DNA from: Trileptium ribeirensis | Taxonomy: Eukaryota > Nematoda > Enoplea > Enoplida > Thoracostomopsidae | DNA length: 64,000 bases | Direction: 5' to 3' | NCBI GenBank assembly: GCA_030248225.1 | Contig: JASANE010030191.1 | Span: 62,001-126,000, forward strand | In this document: piece after piece, positions 11,531 through 23,038 of the stretch | Numbering within the stretch: position 1 is the stretch's first letter | Layout of the letters: each line of letters opens with the position of its first letter | Program-made: the position numbers and the translations under genes | Notes under the pieces: model-generated | What the model saw: the letters and a program-made list of their open reading frames with translations, nothing else | Told to the model about the DNA's origin: nothing | Databases searched by the model: none

Positions 11531-11627
11531 GTGAAGCGCATTATGGTCACTGGAACAAGTGTCGAACATAGTCGCGAAGCACTTCGATTAACACGATTTC
11601 ACCCGGATTTTTTGTATTGTACTGCAG
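11531..11627 (+). CDS. TatD-family nuclease, second coding block (exon)
   Basis: This exon encodes IMVTGTSVEHSREALRLT and then the FLYCTAG stretch that precedes the GVHPHDA motif in TatD nucleases. It ends in phase 1 at ACTGCA-G before GTTAGT. The acceptor is uncertain: the frame stays open upstream but stops resembling the family before VKRIM, so the true start may be a few bases either side. The N-terminal exon is not located. The next exon is at 16107, across a 4.5-kb intron with repeat families B and D. Confidence 0.8.
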
Positions 11628-11999
11628 GTTAGTGTTACTTTACTTGCTTGGGGCACTACATGTTTCATATTGTATTTATTCATAAATTACTCATTTTAAC
11701 AAGTAATAGAAATTAATGTAAAGCGTAAGTTTAAGATTCTGGAATTGAGTATTATGATATGGTTTGTTTTGTTATAGCTGTTACGATAACACGGGAACTA
11801 CTATAAAATGTACCTACCCGAGTGGTTTCGAGTTATCAATTTAAATCTACTGATTTTAATACCAACTGTTCAAATACAAGTAAGTTCAAAGCACCTTTTT
11901 CAAAAAATTAATTTAAATATGGGCCTTGTGAACAGATGTGAAACATAGTTTATACTTAAAAAATTCACTCGTGTACTCTCCATTGACTGAACATTTTGT

Positions 12000-12190
12000 C
12001 AGGGACGTGAACCGCGCTCCCCCGATTTGAAACCAGGAGGAATTTTGCCAAGAAAAAAGAGTTAAAGAGGCAGAAACGCTGTCAAAACGCCTTTAAGAAG
12101 AGAAAAGAGATTTTCACAGAATTTTCGAAATGTTTAGCTTTGGGACGGTAGTTTAGTGCACATTTTTATCAAATTTTCTGTCATTTGGGA
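12000..12190. repeat. Worn family B fragment
   Basis: It contains GAACC, AGGAGGAATTTTGCCAAGA and ATTTGGGAG blocks like those in the better copies at 15584 and 61308. The ends are not clear. Confidence 0.4.
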
Positions 12191-13079
12191 GTGCCTTTAC
12201 ATAAACATAAAATTTTTTGCCATTTTACAAACAATTTAACGACGTTTGACGTGTGCATTGTATTGTATGGTTATTCTCCATTTTTGCACGTAAACTTGAA
12301 GAAAAACCATGTTCTGGTAGTCTACCAGCAGTCCAAATTGAAATGGATTTTTAACCACTTAATTCGAAGAAAGCTCATTCGGGATTGGCTGTTTTAAAAT
12401 TAAATTTCTTTGTGGAAACGTCTTCTTAAAACGAGAAAGTTCGAAACTGATCTGCTTTAACATCCTAAATCAAAGCGACTTATATTTGTGGTTGTGAGTG
12501 TGGTATGTGAAGCAAGCGTTAATATTTAATTGTAAAACATCAAATTGATCTCAGTCAATATTTGCAAGATTTGTCGACGTATGGCGCAAAAATATGAGGA
12601 ATTCTTCCATCATCAACAAATACATTTATAACCTATTTATTCAAAACTTTTGTGCTTTATGTAGAGAATTTATTACAAAATTTCTGGTTTCGAAGCTCAA
12701 GTTAAAATACAAACCTTTGAGGAAATTCCAGTATTTACAAACGAGAAAAATCTTTTAACTCTACCAGATTCTAGTATTTTATTATTTCACCAACCCGTTC
12801 TCTTCTTCTAATATAATCATCACGAACTTCTTGATTTTCTGTAGCATGCTTTACTCTATGATAGGCACATTGCCTATAGACGGTGTAACTATCTTAGTCG
12901 GAATGATAAGTTTACTGGATCGTGCATGTGTATAAAGTTATGACCTCGCCTTCCATACGGATTTAAAAGACGCCCACATTTAGTTCACATCTGCACAATT
13001 AGTGAAAAAATATACCCAACTTGTATTTGCAAGAAAAGATTTCACGCCTTTAATGTAGCTGCTTTAGTGAATTATGAGT

Positions 13080-14345
13080 GAGTGAAACCAGCGAAGCGAA
13101 GAATTCTTACTAGCCAGGAGTGTGAAATTTGGCAGCGTCAGTTTGTGGGTTTTTGGGGTGACACGCATAACTCAACTTTTGATAGGCAGATCAGATCGTA
13201 CGATACCTCATTCAAAGGCTTGAAATATCTATTTGTGCCCTTTAGTCAGGCGCAAAAACCGATTCCAACTTTTCCTCAAAGGGGGTCCGAAAGGTTCCAA
13301 GTAGGTTCCTAGGAACTCACGAAAGCACGTTATGAGTCATATCTCAACAACCATGGTGTGATCTGGCCGGATTTGGGCTCAGTTTGTTCAGGCAGTATAA
13401 CTCTATAAAGCTGCGTTAATTTTGTTATTGCTGAGGGCACGTACGCTCCAGGCTTGGGCAAAATGAGTTTTCGAATGGACCCTTCGGACTCCCGAAAACA
13501 CCGAATTGATCATATCTCCGTAGCCGCTGGAGCGACTGGGCTAAGATTAGGCTTATTCTGTTTAGAAAGCAAAGATCTATATAGCTATACACTGTGTTGC
13601 TATTGACCTCACTTATCGAACAGGGTTTGGTTAAGATGGATTATAAATGGGCAATTGAGACTACCAAAACACCAAATTGACCATATGTCCTCAACGACTG
13701 GAGCAATTCAGCCGCGGTTGGGCTCATTTTGTTCAGAGAACAAAGCTCTATATAGCTTTGTTATTGATATAATTTATTATATGTGGTGCTCTATTATTTG
13801 AGCCCACGTGCATAGTATGTTTGTATGAATAAGAATTGAACTGATGCGGCTGCAAAACTATACCGGTGATATCTGTTGTGCGCCTGAATGCAATTGTGAT
13901 TTGTCGTGTAAGTAAATTTAAGTGAAAACGTAACTATTTTCCTAAGTTTTATATACGCTCAGAATTCACTTTCTTAGCCATGAGACAAGTCCCTAGTAGT
14001 TATATTGTTTAGGTGCTATTACAATAAAACGACAAGTATCTCATTGGTAGTGGTGGTGATCTCATTTTGTAGAACAATTTCATCCTCTTTATAGCTGCAA
14101 ATGGTGGGTGCTAATTGTTATTTACGTTGCAGGTTTATTGGTCGCATTTTATAAAGCAGTTAATCCTCTGTCATTTCGGGAATCTCTAAATAACTGCGCA
14201 ATCTCAACTATCTAACAAAGTGGCTGATATTCAGCACATTTTGTAAGTTGTTGCTCACTATAGTTGTGTACATCTCTCTAAATTATATATTCAACACTCG
14301 GAATTGTCACCTTGCTGATAGACAAGCTACTAGTTGCAACAATCT
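13080..14345 (+). repeat. Family D repeat with diverged ~180-bp internal units
   Basis: It opens with a segment containing AAATATCTATTTGTGCCCTTT, shared with 19085-19110. From 13330 to 13760 come three diverged units, each with a CATATCTC(C)-type block, a pyrimidine/GGAGC block, a CTCATTTTGTTCAG-like block and CTATATAGC. The 3' end near 14280-14345 has CAACACTCGGAATT followed by GCTACTAGT, as at 22270-22335 and 61150-61205. Other copies lie at 18950-19740 and 60590-61205. No protein is encoded. Confidence 0.6.
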
Positions 14346-15583
14346 TTGTGGGTACGTATTGTAGTCGTTCCGGTGTAGTATAAAATTGCATTAGTGCGTA
14401 CTTTCCGGAATTAATCAAGTCGCTATTAGAACGCGATATTATGTATGATTGAATACTTTGTAAGTGTGGAATGTGGAAACTTTGAAGCCCTATAATCATT
14501 TTCGGGGGAAATTTCGAAGCGGACGACGGTGCATGATTTTGTTCCATACGTTTTAAATTTCGTGGTGTATACTTATGTCTACCGAGAATTTTTTTTCAGA
14601 TTATAACATCGTTTAACTTTAAAACGAGTATTAATTTCTGAAATATATTCTGTATGCAAAAAACGCGTATTTTGGGACAACAGGTCAGATTTAGCCAAAC
14701 ATTGGGGTTTCAGGCAAGCAGGGGACGATCAAGTGGGGAAACTTTGACGAACATCTTAGATTTGGAAGGTGGGGTTGCTTCATTCCCGCTGTTGTCAGGC
14801 CACAGTTGATGTTAGTTCGTAGACTTGCATAAAAACTATTAGTACAATCAGTGCTACATACAATACCAATAGAATTGAGATTTCTATCGTTTGCGATTAA
14901 ACGAAATTTCGTTTGATTTCGATGAAACTAAAGTTCGATCCATTTCGATTTATCGCAATTAGATATATTTCAAATTTACAAAATTTCGTTATTTTTGATT
15001 GCACGGAATTTCGATCGTTTTTGGTTGAACTTATTTTTGGCCAGGACTGTACATATAAGATACGTGATTTACATAGTATGCTTATATTTATTTTACAAAG
15101 TATAACGTTAATCTAAAATTTTTGTTCATACAAGTTTGCGGCAGGGGATTTGTTCTAAACATTTGAGAAGTTGTCGGTTGAGCTTATAACTAGTTGAGTT
15201 TTTACGCAATCATTTCTTTGTTAGCCTTTGCTTAGGCAAAAACGTAAACCCTCGTGTCTATAGTCATTGTCCTGGTCTGCTTAATGATTTCAAATACAAG
15301 TCACATCATTTTGTCAATAAGGAAACTGGCTTCTCAATACTACTAACCGGGGAACTAAAAGTGCCAGAGAGAGATTCATCCTGTTGTACTGGGAAGCTAT
15401 AAAGTAGTGTAACTGTCAGAAAACGTAAAATGTGTCATAATTTAACGATCGATCGCAACAGTGATTGTGTAGAAATGGAAAATTTCAGTCATCAATGTGA
15501 AATTTGCTAATGTTTAGTCGTGCTGTAAATACTCGGATCATGATATGAGTGTGGCAGAAAATTTACGTGGGACATCTTAAGGT
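14346..15583. other. Unassigned intron sequence
   Basis: I see no gene or element boundary. The only local feature is 14880-15025, rich in TTTCGAT motifs and including a perfect 16-bp palindrome, AAACGAAATTTCGTTT, at 14899-14914. Confidence 0.5.
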
Positions 15584-15960
15584 CTGGGCTCTCTATTCGC
15601 TGAAAGTTTTGCCATGGGGTATGAACAGGGGGGGCTGGTTCCGAACCGAGGGGCGCCCGATTTTACCAGGGGGCATTTTGCCAAGAGGAACACGGTTAAA
15701 AATCGTGGCAAAAACACTTTTGATGGAGAGAAAAAGCGATTTTGAAACAAATTTTGCTAAATTTTTGGGTTAGGGAAGAAATTTTAGTACAAATTGTGAC
15801 CAAATTTTATGTACTTTGTAATGATTGGAAACAAAAAATTGCCAAGAGGTGGGGAACCGGCGGATCTCAAAATTTAGCCAGGGGGGCATGAACCGAGGGC
15901 AACGGTTCTGAACCAGGGAAATCGAAAAATGTCAGGCCCCCACTCTTAATTTGGAGACCC
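15584..15960. mobile_element. MITE-like element, family B
   Basis: Left end CTGGGCTCTC, right end TTTGGAGACCCC (a mutated inverse), with internal TTTTGCCA, GGGGGG and GAACC blocks. It lies in the TatD intron between the exons at 11531 and 16107. Confidence 0.55.
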
Positions 15961-16106
15961 CTTATGTACCTGAATCCTCATTTTATTTGGATAATCAAGG
16001 ATAACATAGCCAAATCATGTTGCGGGGATCTTGATTAGATCTTTTAATAGTAATGGAGAACTTTAGTGGCGTAATATATGGATGGGTATTATTTTGTATA
16101 AATCAG

Positions 16107-16267
16107 GAGTACATCCACACGATGCAAAAACGTTTACAAACGATGCAATTGTCGAGCTTGAAACTTTAGCCGTGAATCCTGAATGTGTAGCTATCGGGGA
16201 GTGTGGCTTAGATTTTAATCGTAATTTTTCGCCGCCTGATGATCAGGTTCGGGCTTTTGAAGCACAG
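16107..16267 (+). CDS. TatD-family nuclease, exon with the GVHPHDA and GECGLDF motifs
   Basis: The acceptor AAATCAG is followed by an exon beginning in phase 1; joined to the previous exon it gives the family motif AGVHPHDA. It goes on to VAIGECGLDFNRNFSPPDDQ, where the glutamate of GECGLDF is a metal ligand of TatD nucleases. It ends CAG before GTAAAC in phase 0. TatD proteins are metal-dependent 3'-to-5' DNA/RNA exonucleases and deoxyribonucleases; in animals, relatives of this type are linked to DNA degradation during apoptosis. All visible motifs in this gene are intact. Confidence 0.92.
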
Positions 16268-17025
16268 GTAAACAAATTTGTTAGTTATGTTTTTTGTGTC
16301 ATGTGTATGTATTGATACTTTTTGAAAATTTGCTCGGAAAATGACGGTAGCGGAAATCTATGGTTCCGTTCGCTTTTCCACGTTGTTTAATTTGGTTATA
16401 ATGGTATTCTATTAACGATCTAACAAACTAGAGGCCTGACAATACGACGATTTCATTAAGCATAGTATCTTGTACTCGGGCGGCCGATAATGTCACCGAA
16501 GGTATGTTAAATATCAATACATAGTTCATATCAAGCACTATGCGTATCTTGTATGTGTATTATCTAGTGACATATAGTATCAATACACACATCACTATAT
16601 TATTTGTAATATCTCTACATACTTGCCAGGAATAACTGTCACATTTTGAGCAATAATGTCGTTTTAGTTTTCGAATGTATTAAAATTAGTTATTAAAAAT
16701 CTTAGAGCGAATCGGGCCAGTTGCTAGCGAGCGACAGTTACCTATTTTCGGCCTCAATTGTACTTTAGTGTCTCGCATGCGAGGGTGACACGGACTGAGC
16801 GTGGTTTCATATAAGTTGTTATTTTGTGTAATCACTTGTAGCAGGCTGTACCCGAGGTATATACCTCTTAAAACCTGGAACACAAAAGCATCGAAAATCC
16901 TAACACCTCATCGACCTTAAACCCATCGAAAATACTAAAAAGGCGTGAAGTATACGTGCTGATCTGAAGTTAATTAAACTATAGTATTCAGCATGCCGAA
17001 GGACCTATATAATATATAGAACATG

Positions 17026-17049
17026 GGTCACACCCATAAGGGTGTGACC
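17026..17049. other. Perfect 10-bp hairpin in the intron
   Basis: GGTCACACCC, loop ATAA, GGGTGTGACC. It is a perfect inverted repeat in intron 16268-17755; no function can be assigned. Confidence 0.7.
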
Positions 17050-17149
17050 ACCCTACCGGTACACGAACCCATTGAAAACCCATTATAAAAAGAAGGCATA
17101 ATATAGTCAAGTTGGATTCTAGATAATAAAACGAATCGTATTGCCATTG

Positions 17150-17570
17150 ATAACCTAATAGACACTCGTAAGGTAAAACCAAGCGCAACAACATGCCGGA
17201 ATCCATATTTCTGGCAAAGGGTCGACGAACTATATTCGTGGCCACAGCGGTCCCACAGAAAGTGTTGTTTAGCAAAGTTGTAGATCTCGTTGAAAGGATT
17301 CTACCGTCTTTCGAGTCGATGCCTCTGGTAATAATTGTTTAAAATGCTGAGAACACCAAGTGGTCAAAATTAGAATGCTTTCAGTTCATGTTGATTTTGT
17401 GGGAATTTAGACAGTAAATCATTGGAGCAACGGAAACACAAAGCTTGGCGTAAAATTAATATCATATTAGACGTTGGCTAAAAATTCGAAAATCTATCTA
17501 GTGAAGAGTTATGTGTATCACAGCGCTACAGGCGGACAAAAAGACATTTTGTGCACAGTTAAGCGGCGTT
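17150..17570 (+). repeat. Diverged family F copy
   Basis: It shares with 40730-41100 the order ATATTTCTGGCAAA, GGCCA-CAGCG, CAAAGTT and GATCT, and ends with a TCTAGTGAAGAGTTATG block before GGACAAAAAG, as in the other copies of family F. Confidence 0.5.
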
Positions 17571-17755
17571 TGAGAAAGTACCGATCGCTACGCTCGACCT
17601 GTTTTGATCATTTAACATGGTAAAGGTTCATTCGTTTAGTTAAATGTTAACATCCTAAATCGTTTAAGTGTAGTTCAAATAGTTTCGTAATGATTGTGTA
17701 AAGAAACTATTCTTAAAAAATATTAGCCAACCATTTCAGGTAAAAATTGTTTTAG

Positions 17756-17939
17756 GTTGCTCTGGCTGTGCGATTAAAGAAGCCACTTTTTGTTCACGAA
17801 CGTGAAGCAGCTTCGACCATGGTAGAAATTCTAGAGCGCTTTTCTGGTCAACTTCCGCCGACGGTGATACATTGCTTCACGGGAACGATAGCTGAAGCAA
17901 CTAAATACGTCAACATGGGGTTGTATATCGGTTTGACAG
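17756..17939 (+). CDS. TatD-family nuclease, exon with two metal-binding histidine motifs
   Basis: The acceptor is TTTTAG; the exon starts in phase 0 with VALAVRLKKPLFVHEREA, whose histidine matches the conserved His of TatD strand 4. It continues to PPTVIHCFTGT with the second conserved histidine, then YIGLTG. The donor is ACAG before GTTAAC, phase 1. Splicing to 16267 and 22683 keeps one open frame, which supports a functional gene rather than a relic. Confidence 0.93.
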
Positions 17940-18949
17940 GTTAACTTTGTGTGGATCAATATTATTGAAGGTTTCATATTTATTTTTGGGGATACCATGA
18001 GCGCGCAGTTGCTCTTATTTTCTGGAACTATTTTGCTTTAACTGAAATTCCCCACAGTGAGTTTCTTATTATCGGCATTGCGCCGTATTCAAAGTTTCTT
18101 CTTGTGGTCGCAACTATTTAGTTTGAGCGTTAATACAAAGTGTGAAGTAGGATAACATGAACTTTCCCACTGTTTTAGATATTTTGTTTTGAATAAGGCT
18201 GCATTCAGAAGACAAGCAGTTTCCATCTTTTTTGTGTCCTTTTTGGCTGCGAACCTCTGCGGTGGGATTTTTGAAGCGTCTATAAACTAGGACAATATTG
18301 TTTATGCGTTGTTTCATAGCCGAATTTTAGATTGGATTTTTATAGAAAGGTGATACGGAGCAATCACCATAATCGCTAAACTGTGATATTCAAGCGCCTA
18401 ATGTTAGCGTTTTGTGTAGCAAACATCACTGTTCCATAAAACTTTATTTAGATCTGTTAATCAGCATACATGAGTACATATTCCTAACAGCTCTTAATTT
18501 TGAAGTATGTTATGATCAGAGTTCGCGAGCAATAATTTTTGATACATAATAATCAGTACACAAACAACATAGTACATAAGATGGTTATCACGTACAGGGT
18601 TTATGAACTAAATGACATGTTTTCAATTTTGCGAACATAGCACAATATTATTATTGTAGCGCACAAATAGGTTTCGTGTTGTGATTTGCAAAATGTTACC
18701 GTGGTAAAACAGTACAGTCTAAACGTTTGCGTCACTATAATAATCTATGTTTACATAATAGAAAAGTTTGAATATCGAATGGTTTATAAGTATAAGTACT
18801 TTTTTGTTCAGTAACATGTACCTCATGTCAAAGACAGGATGGTAGGATTTGCTCATGTATAAACATACACAACTTTTCCACCGCGGTTCGCTTTTTATAC
18901 AACCATGAATAATATTGCATCATTTTTGCACTGTGTTGTTTGAATTCTG

Positions 18950-19740
18950 AGTGTTGTGAGTGAAACGGGCGAATAAACGAATTTCGTTAGTCGTGACGGC
19001 GAAGTTTGACATTGTCCGCTATTTGATTTTCAAGGTGACTCAACTTTGTCTTTGCGGATTGATTCTCACGAGCTTACTTAAAAGTAAGAAATATCTGTTT
19101 GTGCCCTTTAGTTTGGGGCGAAGGCCAATACCAAAATCTTCTCCCGAAAACGCGGGCCCAAAGGACCCAAAACATCAGGTTACCTATTGCATGTAACTCG
19201 ACAACCAGTGTAGATATCTGAGAAATAGGTCTCATTTTGTAGAGCAAATAAGTTTATAAGAATATAGTGCATTGTTACACTGTCCTCTTAGGATGTAGGT
19301 TTTGGTGTGAATGGGTTTTAAAATGGGCCCGTGAGAACCAAAATATGTACATTAAAGTGGTACATCTGAGCAACCACTCGAGTTATATAGGTGTTTTGGT
19401 TTCATTTTATAGAGCAATTCATCCTCTATGTAGGCGTAAATGGTGTGATGCTATTGTCATTAATTACGCTGCAGCGTTTGCTAAATTTTTTTCAATGGGT
19501 TCAGGGGACCAAAATGCACGATGATGGAAATATCTCCACAATCCCTCGAGTTATATAGTTATTTTAGATATCAATTTTAGAGCAATTCAACCTAGCTGTT
19601 AATGCTGTGCAGTTATTGTCGTTTGCGCTGTAGTGTAACATCGAAATCGCTTTTTCATAATACATGAAAACGGTAATATCTCCGTAGCCGCCCAAGCTAT
19701 GTATATAGGTGTTTTTGGTCTTTTTGTATAGTAATTAAAC
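18950..19740 (+). repeat. Family D repeat with ~175-bp tandem units
   Basis: The head has TGAGTGAAAC and TATCTGTTTGTGCCCTTTAGT like the copy at 13080. It is followed by three units, each with ATATCTC, a CGAGTTATATAG-type block, a CATTTTGTAGAGCAA-type block and ATTGTCATT/ATTGTCGTT. It lies in the TatD intron 17940-22682. Confidence 0.6.
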
Positions 19741-20639
19741 ATGTATATAACTGCCATTGCGACAACAATAATTGAGTGTATTTTCCTGACCTGCCCGCAG
19801 CCCTCTGAAAAGGGAAGGGGGGCTTCGCCCCATGTTCATTCTCGTAGGAAATTTCAAAGTGAAAGGGAATAAATTTTGCGTAAAAATACTAAATCATAAT
19901 GTTCTTTTTTACTGTTATGCAAGTATTTTCGGCGCTCCTTCGGTTGGGGGAACTCAGAAAATGATGGAATCAACAATTTTTCTTCTTCAGTGACCATATT
20001 GAACCCAAATTAGCGCAAAACGAAAAAAAAATTCTCCACTTCCAGCCCCTCCAGGCAGCGCATACCCACACCCCTAAGTGTGTGGATTGGCACCCAAAAA
20101 CTTTTTTCTCCGATTTCCATTTAAGTCGGCCCCGACCTATTTTCGAGGTCGTACATTTCAAATATTACGTTAGTTTTACCATCCCGCCATCCACTCAGCC
20201 TAAGCTAAGTCGGGGGCTGCGCCCCCGAACCCCCGCTACTAAGCCGCTGCGCTGGCCAAGGTCACAGAGATCTCCGGGCATGGCTACGGTGCCTCCCCGC
20301 CTGGGTCTGGCGGTACCATTGTCTTGATATTAAACACAAACATATTGACCTTTGATGCAAAAACGTGCAATCTTCGCAGTTCCACCTCCATTTCTGTAGT
20401 TCTCGATTGCACTTTCAGTATTCTTAAGTTTAACTTAAGGCTTTTATATCCATCTTATTCTTTGGTCATATTTCAGAAATCACTACGTATGTAACATCCC
20501 TGTAGGTAGACTTTCCAACACTCGTTACACCATTGTACACCGAACAAATAGACTATGACCAAACACTATCTCTACTGACAGAACTGTGGCTAATTGCTAA
20601 TACTAAGACGTGCGTCTGCGGCCAACGGTGCCATCTAGC

Positions 20640-21388
20640 TCCCCGCAATGATGTCGTACGACACGATAACTATGAGTGACGTTGCAGTGACTACAAAAAC
20701 TGTAAACAGAAATATTCAATCCGCCACATTTCATTTTGTTCAACCACCATCTAACTCTTGAAAAAATGATAATCCTAATATTCGCGTACCTAGCCAATCT
20801 GCCGAGCAAATTTTTAATTAAAGAACTGGAAATTAGAACCAAAGCCGCCACAAATTGGTGCAACTACTGCAGGGACATTGCAGTAAGGTATGACCGTGTT
20901 CACTGGCAAAACTTAATGCTTGGCGGCCCTAACATCGATGTCGATATCGACGAATCCATGTTCTTTCGTCAAAAATACAATCGCGGCCAGCCACGGCGCA
21001 AACATGGCTGGGTTCTGGGCATGCTTGAACGGTAAACCCAAAGATGCCTTCTGTTTCCAATCACAAACCGCACAATTCAAACAATAATGCCACTCATCAT
21101 ACAGCACGTCCACTCCGGCACCAGGATACTCACCGACAGCTTCACAACTGCCTCAGCCGTCCCCCTACAACCACGCTTTGGTCAATCACAAAAACCGCGA
21201 ATTCGTTAACCCTCAAGACCCAACCGCCCACACTCAGAACATCCTTTGGGGCCGCATCAAACATTTTTTCGTCAACGTGCTGGCATCATAGCCAGAACTA
21301 TCTGTACGAATACATGTGGCGTCAGCAATTCCGTTACAACGTACACGGAGCGTTCTTTGATCAGTTATGCGACATGTATCCCTTCTAA
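20640..21388 (+). pseudogene. Merlin-type (ISXO2-like) DDE transposase fossil
   Basis: In order: a CKQKYSIR end of a zinc-ribbon region near 20690; TNWCNYCRDIAVRY; NIDVDIDESMFFRQKYNRG with the first catalytic Asp of the ISXO2/IS1595-like domain; HGWVLGMLER; then in another frame HSGTRILTDSFTT with the second Asp; and in a third frame VNPQDPTAHTQNILWG, the T-A-H-T-Q-N segment carrying the last catalytic region, followed by YLYEYMWRQQFRYN. The three catalytic regions are thus in different frames, so the gene is inactive. It lies inside a TatD intron. Terminal repeats were not resolved. Confidence 0.85.
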
Positions 21389-22682
21389 GGTAAGCAAATC
21401 ACATTTTTCTACTACTTATTTAATTCTGACATCTATGTCCGCCACCAGTGGCGGAAAGTTTTGTAACAATCCTGTATTTTAAGATAATCAACATTGCGGT
21501 TACATTTTCCAGCATATAATCTCATTAACTAACAGCGCAATCTTTTTTTCAATAAAACCGCCGCCAAACCTGCAATTTTTTATATAATATCTGAAAAAAT
21601 TGACAAAATCGGTCAATCCGTTCGTGAGATATGTTCAAAAATGTAAAATTTCCATTTTTCCCACAATTACTTTTTTCGACTCCTTTATTTTACGGGTTCA
21701 CAGTGAACCCCACAATCATTCTAGAGCTTCGGGACCCACTTCATTCGAAAGAGCGTAAAAATAGGTCTATGGGGGTTAGGTTAACAGGGTTGACAATAAG
21801 CTCAGCTTTAGGCGTTTTAGTGCCAAAAACGCAAATTATTGCCCATTTTGAATCCGCCAAAAAATTCAACAATAATGGTAAAGCATCTGAGGTATAGCTG
21901 AAAAGGGGCAACCCTGATTGCGAAGCAATGGCTTTTGGGCTATGAGATGATTGGAGGTCCAGAGACTATGGGGGCATAGCTGAAAAGATGGTGGGCCCCT
22001 TCCCCGAATCCCCCCCCAAACGAAGGAGCGCCGTATTTTCTGTCTAGAAAGCGACGTTTTAGCATTAAAAGTAGTGGTATATCATTAATGTTTAAAAACA
22101 ATTTGCAGACATAAAATTTTATGAATTTAGTTGAACGTGGGGGTTTTTGTTGAGGGGGGCGGACTTGGAGGGGTTTGGAAAGTGCTGGGTCCCCCACCAC
22201 CCCACTGCGGACATGCCTTAACTACTCAAGCAAAGTGTCTTATATTCGGTGGCCTGTAGCTATGTAGGTCTCTCTAAATTACATTTCAACACTCGGAATT
22301 CACAATGTTGGCGATAACACAAGCTACTAGTACTTAACTGTAACTCACTGCTCCGAGCTATAACCTGGTGTGTCATAATAGTACAGTCTGTGCCGGGAAA
22401 ATGACAGGCTGATTTTGTTTGACATTTGTTCGAATACTACAAGAATATGTTCGATATCGAATAATTGAGCGTGTAAAGTAAATACAATAAAAATGAACAG
22501 TTAATAATATTATATTAAAACTCTAATGTTGTTCCAGAAGTTTTGGATGTTCGGTCAAACCCGACAGTTGTTTCTGACAGGACTGTGTATGATTCATATT
22601 ACTCCAATTCTAGCAAATTTTGGAATCGTAGATTTTGTATTCGATAAGACAACAAATTATACTGATGCGTATATATTTTTAG
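21389..22682. other. Rest of TatD intron, mostly repeat debris
   Basis: A G/C-run-rich segment at 21890-22210 (CCCCCCCC near 22010, GGGGGG near 22150) is followed at 22240-22335 by a family D 3' end (CAACACTCGGAATTCAC). I see no gene. Confidence 0.5.
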
Positions 22683-23038
22683 GGTTTTTATGGAAAGACA
22701 AATCCGACGACGGTGTACAGGCTGCACTTCGTGGTAGGCATTTGCCTCTTGAGCGGCTGATGCTGGAAACTGACGCTCCATTTATGTATCCAAATATTAA
22801 AGGCAAAAAGTTGCCCAAAGAAGTGTTAGAGAAGATTTCTGAACGCTCGCGTGGACTCCTAGCGCGCTATTGTACGTTTCAGCGAAATGAGCCTTGCGCA
22901 TTACCGGTCATTGCAGAACTCGTTGCTGCGTTTATGGACGAACCACCGGAAAGTGTGGCTTTTAATACTACTGTGAATGCGATGAAAGTTTTCGGACTGG
23001 CCAGTAGTACCAGTGTAGACAATAGCCCATCGTCATGA
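22683..23038 (+). CDS. TatD-family nuclease, last coding exon
   Basis: After the acceptor TTTTTAG the exon starts in phase 1 and restores GFLWKDKSDDGVQ. It then carries LMLETDAPFMYPN, with the catalytic/metal-binding Asp of the TDAPF box, and FQRNEPCALP, typical of the C-terminal helices. The frame ends at TGA 23036-23038 after a short serine-rich tail. The four exons give about 265 residues including the incomplete N-terminus, so only roughly 30-40 residues of a usual TatD chain are missing. The closest match from memory is the nematode CRN-2-like subgroup, which I could not check by search. Confidence 0.94.
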
